From: Planctomycetota bacterium
Lineage (GTDB): Bacteria; Planctomycetota; Phycisphaerae; UBA1845; UTPLA1
Assembly: GCA_016235815.1 (NCBI GenBank)
Contig: JACRIM010000023.1
Location: 101,221 to 165,220 of the forward strand
Direction: 5' to 3'
DNA: 64,000 nt
The notes under the pieces were generated by a model. That model searched no databases. It saw nothing but the letters and a program-made list of their open reading frames with translations, and was not told the origin of the DNA. Made by a program: the position numbers and the translations under genes. The number at the start of each line of letters is the position of its first letter. The first letter of the stretch is position 1. This document shows, piece after piece, positions 48,739 to 57,947 of the stretch.

Positions 48739-51009
48739 TCAACGGGCACGCCGTCGCACAGCGCCCCATCCAAGGCTCATAACGGCAAAAAACGCGCCCA
48801 GCATGAGAGTGCTCGGCCCGCTCGCCCCGCAACAGGCCGTTGTAGAGGGCGGTATCTGCGTCCCAGGGTCGTCGCTCACCGCTGGCGCGGCGTCACACAG
48901 ATCTCCAATACCATCGCCATCGGTGTCGAGTTGATCCGCATTCGCCGCCGCGGGGCAATTGTCGCAGACATCGCCGTCGCCATCTCCATCGCCATCGGCC
49001 TGATTGGCATTGGCCGTTCCCACACAATTGTCGCATGCGTTGCCCTTGCCATCTCCATCGCTGTCGGTCTGACTGACGTTGGAGACGCTGGGACAATTAT
49101 CGAAACGACTCGGAATACCGTCGTTGTCCTGCGAATCCAGAAAGAACATCACCGCGAGCTGATCGGTGATCGAAACAGGAGTGTTGCAACGATAAGTCAG
49201 CCCGTCCAGCTTGTTCTCATTCTGAATGCCCGTCGTGGAGCTTGAGCCGAACTCATTCCCCGCGTCCAGAATCTGCACAAGAATGTCGCCATTGTCGAAC
49301 AGGATGATTTCAAACGTCCGGTCGTCGCCGGTTGGCGTATCGTAGTAATAGTAGTTTCGCCACAGCGCAACAAAACAAGCACCGGGATATCCACCATAGG
49401 GACACTGGCCTGACGGAAAGCTCTGCGTATAGGCCGTCGCATTCGGAAAACCCGATAGGGTTTCCGTCAACCCGTCCCACGCCGCCGCAACCATGTTGTC
49501 CGGGCCGTTCAGCGAGGGCAGCGAACATTCATTGAAGCCCATGCTGTTCGTGGAAGATGCATCCACGATCGACAGGTATCCGTTCCGCGCCATGAACAGA
49601 TTGGAATGCGGCAGGCCATAGTAGTTAAATGGGAACCCAATCGCGATCGGTCCGACCGTACCGCCCATCGTGTTCTGAGCGGTGCCCGTCACGCTAATGT
49701 CGATCCACTGGAACGGCGGCCCACCCACGGTCTTCGAATCAATCACGCGATAACCGAATGCATCATGCCCCGTAATCCCCGGCTTCGTGTCACAGGCGTC
49801 GCCGATGCCGTCGAAGTCCGCATCCTGCTGGCCAGAGTTCGCCGCGAGCGGACAGTTGTCGCACATGTCGCCGACGCCGTCGACATCAACATCGCTGTAT
49901 GCAAAGGTGTACATCTGAAGCGACCAGCTATTAAGCGTCCCGCCCTCCATGTCCGTGTCATCAGCGATCCGGAGAATCCACGTGCCGTTAGGGTTCTCCC
50001 CTTGCACGGCAAAAAGCGATTCCTCCGGCGACACCGAGCCGACCGACATCATGTTCACATACAACGCATCCGTCACCATATCGTCGTTGTTCGTATACGG
50101 AACCAATCCCTCGATCCCCGCAAACGGCGTAAACGTCATGTTCGAAAAGCCATTGGTGATTCCAGTGCCATTGTCAGTCGTCAACGTCACGATCGTGCCG
50201 GCCGGCGATGTCAGCGAGATCTCCAGGTTACCGCAATCCACGTGATCCAGGTCCATCTCAACGGCGACCAACAAAATCCGCCCGGTCACGCCCGCAACAA
50301 CCATCGTTGAAGAAACTACCGGCGTACCGGAAGCACTGATGGTCACAGGATCGCTGTTTGTAAAGGTCGGAGGAGTGACGCCGAGTGGGAACTGTGGCCG
50401 CTCCGACAGAGTCGTTATAGTCACCGACCAGCCGTCGAGCGATCCGCCGTCACCCGTGAAATCATCGGATATCGTCAATGTCCATACGCCGTTCGCGTTG
50501 CCGCCAAAAATGGTTGAAACAATCGGGATAATGTTCAACCCTTCCTCCGGCACAAGATTCGCCGCCACCACGTTGTTGGCATAGGGATGATCCGTCACCA
50601 GACTTGCGTTCGAGGCGTATGGAACATCCCCGCCGGGGTTCGCCTGATCATCCCAAACCGTCCCGTTGAAAACGTTGTCCGCAAATCCGCCGTTGTCCGT
50701 CGTCAGCGTACAGGTGACGCCATCGGGCGAGGTCAGGGCGATATCCAGATTCGCGGCCTGCGTATGTGTGATGAACGTCTGCACATCGACATCCCACATC
50801 GTGCCCGACACTCCCGACACAACAATCTGCGACGTGTACACCCCCGGTGCGCCGCTACTGATGGGAACAACGGTGGTGCTTGTAAATGTCTGTGTTTGCG
50901 ACGGACACCCCGGCGGCGTTGGCGCAGGGATCGCCATCGCAAGACCGCTCAAACCAGCAACCAGAGCGCACGCAATGAGCGGGGAAATCCCATGCCGACC
51001 TAATAGCAT
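48739..51009 (-). CDS. Secreted protein with two P-domains, thrombospondin type 3 repeats and a C-terminal sorting tail
   Basis: 756 residues from ATG 51009 (GGAG upstream), which starts the signal peptide (LIACALVAGLSGLAMA). Two proprotein-convertase P-like domains: residues ~45-200 (NLDIALTSPDGVTCTLTTDN ... GVWTLTISDD) and ~215-360 (NLEISLTSPAGTIVTLTTDN ... GTWILRIADD). Then TSP3 calcium repeats, a NIDO/Gevin-like beta domain (FMARNGYLSIVD ... NMVAAAWDGL), more TSP3 repeats, and a tail of Cys-Cys, a hydrophobic helix and RRRAR, as in PEP-/MYXO-CTERM-type anchors. No protease domain is attached to the P-domains. Confidence 0.85.
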   Translation of the reverse strand: MLLGRHGISPLIACALVAGLSGLAMAIPAPTPPGCPSQTQTFTSTTVVPISSGAPGVYTSQIVVSGVSGTMWDVDVQTFITHTQAANLDIALTSPDGVTCTLTTDNGGFADNVFNGTVWDDQANPGGDVPYASNASLVTDHPYANNVVAANLVPEEGLNIIPIVSTIFGGNANGVWTLTISDDFTGDGGSLDGWSVTITTLSERPQFPLGVTPPTFTNSDPVTISASGTPVVSSTMVVAGVTGRILLVAVEMDLDHVDCGNLEISLTSPAGTIVTLTTDNGTGITNGFSNMTFTPFAGIEGLVPYTNNDDMVTDALYVNMMSVGSVSPEESLFAVQGENPNGTWILRIADDTDMEGGTLNSWSLQMYTFAYSDVDVDGVGDMCDNCPLAANSGQQDADFDGIGDACDTKPGITGHDAFGYRVIDSKTVGGPPFQWIDISVTGTAQNTMGGTVGPIAIGFPFNYYGLPHSNLFMARNGYLSIVDASSTNSMGFNECSLPSLNGPDNMVAAAWDGLTETLSGFPNATAYTQSFPSGQCPYGGYPGACFVALWRNYYYYDTPTGDDRTFEIILFDNGDILVQILDAGNEFGSSSTTGIQNENKLDGLTYRCNTPVSITDQLAVMFFLDSQDNDGIPSRFDNCPSVSNVSQTDSDGDGKGNACDNCVGTANANQADGDGDGDGDVCDNCPAAANADQLDTDGDGIGDLCDAAPAVSDDPGTQIPPSTTACCGASGPSTLMLGAFFAVMSLGWGAVRRRAR

Positions 51010-51164
51010 CACAGTGAGGCTCCAGAAGTAATCGCGAGAAGCGGCCATCGGCCCGAACCGACTCGATGGCCGCTGAGCCGTTATTATACCCGGGATCGTG
51101 TCGGATACGCCAACGCATTTCGCGTCGGTGCATCGCGGAACTCTGCCAATTACGAGGCACAACC

Positions 51165-52481
51165 GTGGAGTGGATGTTGGGGATCATTCTGGGACTCATC
51201 ATCGGCGCTGCCGCGGGCTACGCCTTTGGAGTGCTCCGTTCCCGCCGCAACGCTGACGGCGACTCCTCCGCCGTCGCCGACCTCGCCGGCGCACAAGCCG
51301 CCCTCGACGAAGTCCGCAGGCAAATCACCGGCAAAGACGCCGAGCTCGCCGCCCTTCGCCAGGCCCTTGAGAACGAAAAAGTCTCCGGTGCCGACGCCCG
51401 CGCCCGACTCGAATCCGCCCGCGAACACTTCGCCGAACAGCGCCGCCAGATCGCCGAGATGGAAACAAAAGTGAAGGAAACCTTCGGCGCACTCTCCGCC
51501 GAGGCCCTCAAAGGCAACAACGAACAGTTCATCACCCTCGCCGACGCCAAGCTCAAGCCCCTCCGCGAACAACTCGAACGCTACGAGAAGAACATCATCG
51601 AGCTCGAAAAGACCCGCGCCGAGGCCTACGGCGGTCTCAACAAACAGCTTGAGTCCCTCTCCCAAGCCGAACTCCGCATCACCCACGAGACCGGCCAGCT
51701 CGTCGCCGCCCTCCGCCAAAGCGGCACAAAGGGCAAGTGGGGCGAAGTCACGCTGCAACGCATCGTCGAACTCTCCGGCATGACGCCCTACTGCGACTTC
51801 GACACCCAGGCGTCGCAGGAGAGCGGCCAGCGCCCCGACCTCGTCGTCCGTCTCCCCGGAGAACGCACCCTCGCCATCGATGCAAAAGTCAACACCTCCG
51901 CCTATCTCGACGCCGCGAGTGCCACCAACGATGACGATCGAAAACGCCACCTCGACCGCTACATCGCCGCCGTCCGCACGGCCATCAAAGCCCTCTCCGG
52001 CAAGGAGTATTGGAAACAGTTCTCCCCCGCCCCCGAATTCGTCGTCATGTTCATGCCCGGCGAGGCCTTCTTCTCCACCGCCGTCTCGCTCGACCCCGAC
52101 CTGCTCTACAACTCCGCCGACAGCCGCGTCATCCTCGCCTCACCCACCACACTCATGGCATTGCTCATGGCCATCCGCCACGGCTGGCAACAGCAACAAG
52201 TCGCCGAAAACGCCGAGCGCATCGCCGAGGCCGGCCGCGAACTCTACGACCGCCTCCGCACCTTCGCCGACCACCTCGACGGCGTCCGCGCCGGCCTCAG
52301 CAAAGCCGCCGACGCCTACAACAAAGCCGTCGGCAACTGGGCCGGTCGAACACTGCCCAGCGCGAAAAAACTCAAAGACCTCGGCGCAGCCGACACCGGC
52401 GCAGAAGTGGCAGAGTTGGAATTACTGGAAACCCCCCTCCGCGCCGTCCCGACCGAGTTCCGCCTGGCGAATGGTGAGTGA
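51165..52481 (+). CDS. rmuC: RmuC-family DNA recombination protein
   Basis: 438 residues from GTG 51165 (GAGG 7 nt upstream); ATG 51174 is the alternative. An N-terminal membrane helix (MLGIILGLIIGAAAGYAFGV) is followed by a long coiled coil (~30-150) and the RmuC nuclease-like core: KWGEVTLQRIVELSGM, RPDLVVRLPGERTLAIDAKV and EFVVMFMPGEAFF, all family hallmarks with the PD-(D/E)XK-like D...DxK. RmuC limits inversion and recombination at repeats. Given the many palindromic repeats in this genome that role is of interest, but this is inference. Confidence 0.92.
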   Translation: MEWMLGIILGLIIGAAAGYAFGVLRSRRNADGDSSAVADLAGAQAALDEVRRQITGKDAELAALRQALENEKVSGADARARLESAREHFAEQRRQIAEMETKVKETFGALSAEALKGNNEQFITLADAKLKPLREQLERYEKNIIELEKTRAEAYGGLNKQLESLSQAELRITHETGQLVAALRQSGTKGKWGEVTLQRIVELSGMTPYCDFDTQASQESGQRPDLVVRLPGERTLAIDAKVNTSAYLDAASATNDDDRKRHLDRYIAAVRTAIKALSGKEYWKQFSPAPEFVVMFMPGEAFFSTAVSLDPDLLYNSADSRVILASPTTLMALLMAIRHGWQQQQVAENAERIAEAGRELYDRLRTFADHLDGVRAGLSKAADAYNKAVGNWAGRTLPSAKKLKDLGAADTGAEVAELELLETPLRAVPTEFRLANGE

Positions 52482-52627
52482 GCGACAGTTCACAACGCAA
52501 TGCAATTGCAGAGTCATCAAACGCGGCATGAAATCGAGCCGTGTCCGTAATATCGCGAACGACTTGGAATGGAACACCACCACAAGTTGCGAATGCAATT
52601 AGCCCCGAATGGGGCGTCGGACTGTAG

Positions 52628-52647
52628 CCACGGGCGCGAGCCCGTGG
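52628..52647. repeat. Intergenic palindrome CCACGGGC-GCGA-GCCCGTGG
   Basis: Eight-bp arms with a 4-nt loop, within a gap (52482-52732) that has no gene but contains more GC-rich inverted pieces (CCCCGAATGGGG, CCCCGGAGGGGG). Confidence 0.6.
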
Positions 52648-52732
52648 TTAGTTCGCGTGAAAAGTCAAAAGCCCCGGAGGGGGCGACGGAGCCTTGCCTT
52701 ATCCAAAGTCAATTTCAACCGCCCCACTGTCA

Positions 52733-52939
52733 CTAATTCAAAGGCTTCGTCTCTCCCCGTCGGTATTCGCCCAGCGCCTCGTCGGCCATGGAGGTCAGCG
52801 GTCCCTGACTCCGTTCCAACGCAGCCTGCCAACGGTCCTCGGCCTTCAATTCCTCAAGAATAAACGCCGCAAATTCCTCCTGTTGCTCAGGGGGCATCTG
52901 CCGAATGTGGTCAAAAGCGTCTTGAAGTGATCGAACCAT
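52733..52939 (-). CDS. Small antitoxin-like protein without an adjacent toxin
   Basis: 68 residues. The pattern (MPPEQQEEFAAFILEELKAE, then WQAALERSQGPLTSMADEAL and EYRRGETKPL) is that of many small planctomycete and cyanobacterial proteins found before RelE/ParE-type toxins. Here no toxin frame follows on the same strand, so it is an orphan. TAGGAT lies exactly 6 nt before ATG with no Shine-Dalgarno, suggesting a leaderless mRNA. Confidence 0.6.
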   Translation of the reverse strand: MVRSLQDAFDHIRQMPPEQQEEFAAFILEELKAEDRWQAALERSQGPLTSMADEALGEYRRGETKPLN

Positions 52940-52945
52940 GCCACA

Positions 52946-52975
52946 ATCCTACTACACGCGGCTCGCCTATGTCGA
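52946..52975 (-). promoter_or_regulatory. Promoter of the orphan antitoxin (leaderless layout)
   Basis: TCGACA (52975-52970), 18-nt spacer, TAGGAT (52951-52946), 6 nt, ATG at 52939. Confidence 0.5.
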
Positions 52976-53043
52976 GAACAAAACAGAATTGACTCGCACC
53001 AAGAAATGCCAAAAGACGTTGGCACACAATCGTAAGAACCGCC

Positions 53044-54591
53044 TCAGTGAACCTTCCGCTCCCGATTCGACGGAATCCCCAACTGCGCCCGATACTTCGC
53101 CACCGTCCGCCGCGCCACCGGCGTCCCGCTCGCCTCCGACAGCTTCTGCGTGATCTCATCATCCGTCAGCGGCCGGCGCTTGTCCTCCGCCTCGATGATC
53201 TCTTTCACCTTGTGCTTGATGCTGTTCCAACTCTGCCCATCCCCGCCGTCGGTCTCCCGCGGGCCGCTGGTGAAGAACATGCGCAGCGGATAGATCCCGC
53301 GCGGCGTCTGCAGATACTTCCCGTCCACCGTTCGGCTGATCGTCGAGGGGTCGCAATTGAACTCATCCGCCAGATCGCGCATCCGCAGTGCATTCATAAA
53401 CTGCGGGCCGAAGTCGAAAAACTCTCGCTGCCGTTCCAGAATCACCTTGGCAATTTCCAGCAGCCGCTGCCGCCGATAGGCGATCGCATCAATGATCACA
53501 CCGGCCGACTCGATCCGCTTCTTGATGTACTCGCGCGTCTCCTTGTCGGCGTCCTTGTCACTGAGCATCTCGCGATACTGCGCTGAAATCCGCAGCCGCT
53601 GTGTGTTGCCCCGCGCCAGCTTCACCGTATAGCCGTCGCCCTGGTCGGCATACTCCACAATGATGTCCGGCGAAACCTTCGGCACATCATTCGACCGGTA
53701 CAACAAGCCGGGATGGTGATTCAGCTTGCCGATCACCTTAAGCGCCGCCCGTATGTCCTCGATGGAGCGCCCCGTCGCCTTCGCCACTGCCGGGAAATTG
53801 TTCTTCGCCAGCGTCACCAGATGATGCCGGACGAGTTCCTCGCAGAGCGAGTCCTCCACCTCGATCGCCTGAAGCTGGATCAACAGGCACTCCGTCAGAT
53901 CCCGCGCCCCGACGCCGGCCGGCTCCAATGTCTGGAGCAGCTCCAGCGCCTTCTCCAGCACCGCCGCATCGATCGGCGGATGCTGCGACCACGCAATCTC
54001 TTCCATCAGGTGCGCCATCTGCTCCGGCGTGCGCGTCATGATCAACGGCGTCGCCTCGTCCGACTCGCCATTCTCGCTCGACGGACGATGCTCCGACTCC
54101 ATCCGCAGATAGCCGTCGTCGTCCATCCAGTCGATCAGCACTTCGCCCGCCGCGCGCGTCGCGTCGTCCGTCTCAATCAATCCCCACTGCCGCATCAGCG
54201 AATCACGCAGGCTCTCGCCGCGCGATTCCGTATTGGCCATCGCGTCAATCTTGACGTCGCGCTCGCCCTCCCCGCGCGCCGCGCGACCATACGGCAAATC
54301 GCCGTGGTCATAGTCCATCTCGCGCGACATCCGCTCCAGCCGCTCAAAACTCTCGGCCTCCGCGCGGTTCGCCTCGGTGTTCAGCGGCTCGTCCTTCTGC
54401 TCCTGCGGCTCGCGATCGATCTCGATCTCGGCCTCTTCGAGAACAGGGTTCTGCTCCAGCTCCTCGCGAACCCGAGCCTCCAACGCCAAAAGGGGGAGCT
54501 GCAAAATCTCCATGGATTGAATAAGCTGCGGGGTCAGCCGCTGCTCAAGTCGCATCTGCTGCGACGGAATCATGGAGAGTGAATGTGCCAT
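53044..54591 (-). CDS. rpoN: RNA polymerase sigma54 factor
   Basis: 515 residues from ATG 54591; the frame is open further but region I must start at the N-terminus. Region I: MRLEQRLTPQLIQSMEILQL. An acidic region II follows (~60-190), then the core-binding and HTH regions (ALRMRDLADEFNCDPSTISR), and the RpoN box near the end (ARRTVAKYRAQLGIPS). It directs transcription from -24/-12 promoters and needs activators such as the NtrC-type regulator at 25807-27219. Not in an obvious operon. Confidence 0.95.
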   Translation of the reverse strand: MAHSLSMIPSQQMRLEQRLTPQLIQSMEILQLPLLALEARVREELEQNPVLEEAEIEIDREPQEQKDEPLNTEANRAEAESFERLERMSREMDYDHGDLPYGRAARGEGERDVKIDAMANTESRGESLRDSLMRQWGLIETDDATRAAGEVLIDWMDDDGYLRMESEHRPSSENGESDEATPLIMTRTPEQMAHLMEEIAWSQHPPIDAAVLEKALELLQTLEPAGVGARDLTECLLIQLQAIEVEDSLCEELVRHHLVTLAKNNFPAVAKATGRSIEDIRAALKVIGKLNHHPGLLYRSNDVPKVSPDIIVEYADQGDGYTVKLARGNTQRLRISAQYREMLSDKDADKETREYIKKRIESAGVIIDAIAYRRQRLLEIAKVILERQREFFDFGPQFMNALRMRDLADEFNCDPSTISRTVDGKYLQTPRGIYPLRMFFTSGPRETDGGDGQSWNSIKHKVKEIIEAEDKRRPLTDDEITQKLSEASGTPVARRTVAKYRAQLGIPSNRERKVH

Positions 54592-54759
54592 TCTCTGACC
54601 TGCTAACTGGTTGGCTCTGCGGCAGTTAGAAACTCTCGCCGCCCTAGAATCTTCGGAGACGCTGCCACGCGCCTCCAGCACAATTATATGATCGGCCCGG
54701 AAAAATGCCCGCACAATCGGTCGCTGGGCACGGAAGTTGCTAGGGCAAGTCCGATACAG

Positions 54760-56682
54760 TTAGGGGGACAGGGCGCTCAGAATCTGCCGGCATTCGTTCC
54801 GCCGCGCCGCGACCGCCTTCGAAGGCATTCCCTCGGTCGACGCAAGGTACCGCTGAAAGGCATCAACAGCCTCCGCCCGACGATTCTGCTCCGAATACAA
54901 ACTGCCCAAATAGAACCACGCTTCCAAAACATCCGCCGTCGCAGCCGTCGCCAGGTCCGGCCGTAGCGACTCAAGGTCTTCCAGCGCCTGCGTCTTGCGC
55001 CCCGCGAGATAGTGCAGCACCGCGATGTTCTTCGTGAATCGCGCACGATAATACGGCGTCGCCCGAATCGCCTCGCGATAAACGAGAATCGCCTCGTCAT
55101 ACCTCCGTTGCTGCTCGAATCCAGAAGCCAGCAGGTCCCACGCGAAGTCCAGTTCCGGCCGAATTGCCAGCACCTTTCGCAGATTCTCCTCCGCCCGCGA
55201 ATACAACCCATCCGCAATCTGCACGCGGGCCAGCTCAATGTACGGAAACGAAAACTCCGGATTCAGCTCGATCGCGCGCTCCAGCGCCTTTCGCGCATCC
55301 TCCATCCGCCCGGCCTGCCGATAGGCAACACCCAGCATGTACGTACTATGGCTCGAAGCACGGTCCGTCTTGATGCCCCGCTCCCAGAGCGCCATCTCGC
55401 TGCACCACGCCCGGTTGTAGTCCAGCGTCAACGGAACCATCACCACCGCCGCAAGCAAGCCCGCCACCAGCGCGACGCGCTCCGCATTCGCAGACATCAT
55501 CGCCCGCGCCGCCCGCAGGATCCCCGCCCCCACCACGACAAACGCCCCCATGACCGACAAATACAAATAGCGATTGTTAACGATTTGATCCGGCAGAAAA
55601 ACGCGAATGTCAATCGCAAGCACGAGCGGCACAACAAACCACAACAGCCCGAATTGCAACTCCGCCGACTTGCGAATCATCGGCCGCACCACATTGACCA
55701 GTACAACCAACAGCACCAGCGGACCCCAGAACGTCATAAGCGACATACTCGAATTCGTCACCGGCCGCAGCGGATTGTCCGGGCCGAGTAGCACCGGAAA
55801 AAAAGTCTGTCGCAGATAGAACACGATCACGCTCGGAGCCGTCGCCAGCATCCCCACCAACCCCGGCGCACCCGGCGCCGTCTGCCGCATCTGCCCAAGA
55901 ACCATGAACCGCACGGGAATGTAGATCGCAACCAGCACCGCATACGGAATCGCCGCAACGATGGCAGCGCGCATTCGCCCGCGCGACCCTTCCTCGCCGC
56001 GAATCCAATGCGTGAAAAACACAATCGCCGGAAACGTCACCGCCGCTTCTTTGCTCAGCAGCGCCAATGCGTACGCCCCCAACGCATACCACCGCAACCC
56101 CGGCCGCGCCTCATCCTGCGACCGCAAATGCAAGAGATACGCCGTCAACAAAAACGCCGAGAGCAGCACATCCGTCACCCCCGAGATCCACGTCACCGAT
56201 TCCACATGCGCCGGATGCACGGCGAACACCCACGTCGCAATCGCGCATACCACCGGGTGTATCCGCAACTGCCGCAACACGCGGTACACCAACCACGTCA
56301 CCACCGCATGCCCCAGAATGCTCGTCAAATGCCAGCCAATCGTCTCCAGCCCGAACAACTGGTAATTCACAATCAGCCACACCACAAACGTCGGCCGCCA
56401 ATAGTTGCTCCACGCCTGCCCCTTGTCCCCCTTGAACCCCCACACGTCGGAAACCAGCGCCTTGCCGTAATACGCCGGATTCTGAATCAGGTGGTTCTCG
56501 ACAATCTGCGTCCGGTCGTCATAGACCCACTCCCCCCGCAGCGCATTGCAAAACGCCGCCGCAATGAGCACGAACGCGATCACCACCACCGCGCGGTCCG
56601 AAAACGCGCCGCTGCTGCTCGACTCGCGCAACGATTCGCTCGATGGTGCGGTATCCTGAATGGTGGATTCTGTGGATGACAT
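54760..56682 (-). CDS. TMTC/GT-C-like multi-pass membrane protein with C-terminal TPR repeats
   Basis: 640 residues. About ten hydrophobic segments occupy ~30-430. The first loop (GEWVYDDRTQIVENHLIQNP) and VFAVHPAHVESVTWISGVTDVL match the TMTC/DUF1736-type protein glycosyltransferase-like family, with LLSKEAAVTFPAIVFF. From ~440 there are about five TPRs (HSTYMLGVAYRQAGRMEDA; SFPYIELARVQIADGLYSRA; FYLGSLYSEQNRRAEAVDA). Family members are thought to add sugars from a polyprenyl-phosphate donor to proteins. The divergent GT2 gene (56706) is a dolichyl-phosphate-sugar synthase-like enzyme that could make such a donor. Confidence 0.82.
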   Translation of the reverse strand: MSSTESTIQDTAPSSESLRESSSSGAFSDRAVVVIAFVLIAAAFCNALRGEWVYDDRTQIVENHLIQNPAYYGKALVSDVWGFKGDKGQAWSNYWRPTFVVWLIVNYQLFGLETIGWHLTSILGHAVVTWLVYRVLRQLRIHPVVCAIATWVFAVHPAHVESVTWISGVTDVLLSAFLLTAYLLHLRSQDEARPGLRWYALGAYALALLSKEAAVTFPAIVFFTHWIRGEEGSRGRMRAAIVAAIPYAVLVAIYIPVRFMVLGQMRQTAPGAPGLVGMLATAPSVIVFYLRQTFFPVLLGPDNPLRPVTNSSMSLMTFWGPLVLLVVLVNVVRPMIRKSAELQFGLLWFVVPLVLAIDIRVFLPDQIVNNRYLYLSVMGAFVVVGAGILRAARAMMSANAERVALVAGLLAAVVMVPLTLDYNRAWCSEMALWERGIKTDRASSHSTYMLGVAYRQAGRMEDARKALERAIELNPEFSFPYIELARVQIADGLYSRAEENLRKVLAIRPELDFAWDLLASGFEQQRRYDEAILVYREAIRATPYYRARFTKNIAVLHYLAGRKTQALEDLESLRPDLATAATADVLEAWFYLGSLYSEQNRRAEAVDAFQRYLASTEGMPSKAVAARRNECRQILSALSP

Positions 56683-56705
56683 GAACGCGATGTAGGATAC
56701 CCGTC

Positions 56706-57452
56706 GTGGCGAATCTCACCAACGCATTCGGCTCCCTCTCCGTCATCATCCCGGTCTACAACGCCGAGCGCGAAGTCGAGAAAACCCTCGACGAAGTACA
56801 GGCCTACCTCGAATCAACCGGCCTCCCCCACGAAATCCTCGTCGTCGCCGACGGAAACACCGACCGCACCGCCGACCTCGTCCGCCGGCGCGGCCGCGGC
56901 GTGCAGCTTCTCTGCAACGAACAGAATCGCGGCAAAGGCTTCTCCGTCCGCCGCGGAATGCTCGCATCAAAAATGGACTGGGCCCTCTTCATGGACGTCG
57001 ACCACTCCACCCGGATTGAGAACCTCGACGCCTTCGCGACTCATGCCGACAACGCCGACGTCATCATCGCCTCGCGCCGCGTCGCCGGCGCACGCATCGT
57101 CCGCGAGCAACATCGCATCCGCCAGGCCCTCGGCAAGACCTTCCCCTACCTCGTCCGCGCCCTCGTCCTGCCGGAAATCTCCGACACCCAGTGCGGCTTC
57201 AAACTCTTCCGCCGATCGGCCGTCGAAAAGATCTTCCCCGCACAAACCGTAGAGCGTTTCGCCTTCGACGTGGAGCTTCTCCTGCTGGCCCGCGCCCACA
57301 ACCTGCGCATAAGCGAAGTCCCCATCGACTGGGACAACCCCACCAGCAGCACCCTCCGCATCGGCCGCGACGCCACCCGAATGCTCCTCGACGTCATGAA
57401 ACTCTTCTGGCAATTTCGAATTCGCGGCGTACACCCCAAACCCCGCCCTTGA
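56706..57452 (+). CDS. GT2 glycosyltransferase, polyprenyl/dolichyl-phosphate beta-glucosyltransferase-like
   Basis: 248 residues from GTG 56706. GT-A motifs: LSVIIPVYNAEREVEKTL, EILVVADGNTDRTADL, NRGKGFSVRRGML, the DxD-like FMDVDHST, DTQCGFKLFRRSAVEKIF and the late VPIDWDNP. These match ALG5-like polyprenyl-phosphate glucosyltransferases. It starts 23 bp from the divergent TMTC-like gene. TAGGAT 7 nt before GTG and no Shine-Dalgarno suggest a very short or absent leader. Confidence 0.87.
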   Translation: MANLTNAFGSLSVIIPVYNAEREVEKTLDEVQAYLESTGLPHEILVVADGNTDRTADLVRRRGRGVQLLCNEQNRGKGFSVRRGMLASKMDWALFMDVDHSTRIENLDAFATHADNADVIIASRRVAGARIVREQHRIRQALGKTFPYLVRALVLPEISDTQCGFKLFRRSAVEKIFPAQTVERFAFDVELLLLARAHNLRISEVPIDWDNPTSSTLRIGRDATRMLLDVMKLFWQFRIRGVHPKPRP

Positions 57453-57458
57453 ACTCAC

Positions 57459-57908
57459 TCACGACGCCTTCGATTGCACCGACGCCTGCGCAAAATGCGC
57501 CGCAATCCGCCGGTAAAACTCCTGCGCCACCGCCTGCTCCGCCACGATCACCTCATCCGCACCCAATCGCAGCGCCTCCAACCCCGTCGACGTGTACCGC
57601 GTGCTCGCCACGATATGAATCTCCGGCCGAATCGCGTTCGCCCTTTCCGTCGCCCGCAGCGCCGCCTTCTCATCCGGTATCGCCAGCGCCAAAACCCGCG
57701 CCGTCAGCACCCCCGCCTCGCGAAGCACCGCCTCCTCCGAAATATCCCCCTCCACCACCGGCACGCCCAACGCCCGCTGCGCCGCGCACGTCTCCGCGTT
57801 CAACTCCACCACCACATACGCCAACCCGTGGCTCTCCAGATACTCCGCGATGAATCGCCCACCCACCCCGAATCCCGCTATGATGACATGCTCGCGTAAC
57901 GATTTCAT
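57459..57908 (-). CDS. TrkA-N (RCK) NAD-binding domain protein
   Basis: 149 residues from ATG 57908; a much longer frame to 58706 is antisense to truB and rejected. Rossmann motif HVIIAGFGVGGRFIAEYL, acidic end of strand 2 in VVVELN, then GDISEEAVLREAGV and LALAIPDEKAALRATERANA, the standard RCK/KTN pattern of K+ channel and Trk regulators. It has no transmembrane helix and no channel gene beside it. TATAAT lies exactly 6 nt before ATG (leaderless layout). Convergent with the GT2 gene, divergent from truB. Confidence 0.85.
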   Translation of the reverse strand: MKSLREHVIIAGFGVGGRFIAEYLESHGLAYVVVELNAETCAAQRALGVPVVEGDISEEAVLREAGVLTARVLALAIPDEKAALRATERANAIRPEIHIVASTRYTSTGLEALRLGADEVIVAEQAVAQEFYRRIAAHFAQASVQSKAS

Positions 57909-57914
57909 TCCGCC

Positions 57915-57920
57915 ATTATA
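57915..57920 (-). promoter_or_regulatory. Perfect -10 box 6 nt before the TrkA-N ATG
   Basis: TATAAT, spacer GGCGGA, ATG. The palindromic core TTATAA could also serve the divergent truB gene. Confidence 0.5.
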
Positions 57921-57947
57921 AACGCTCGCGCTGAACCAACGCCGACC

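Noticed and set aside
48739..51009. Secreted subtilisin-type protease
   Set aside because: It has P-domains, but no catalytic Asp-His-Ser domain is present in the frame.
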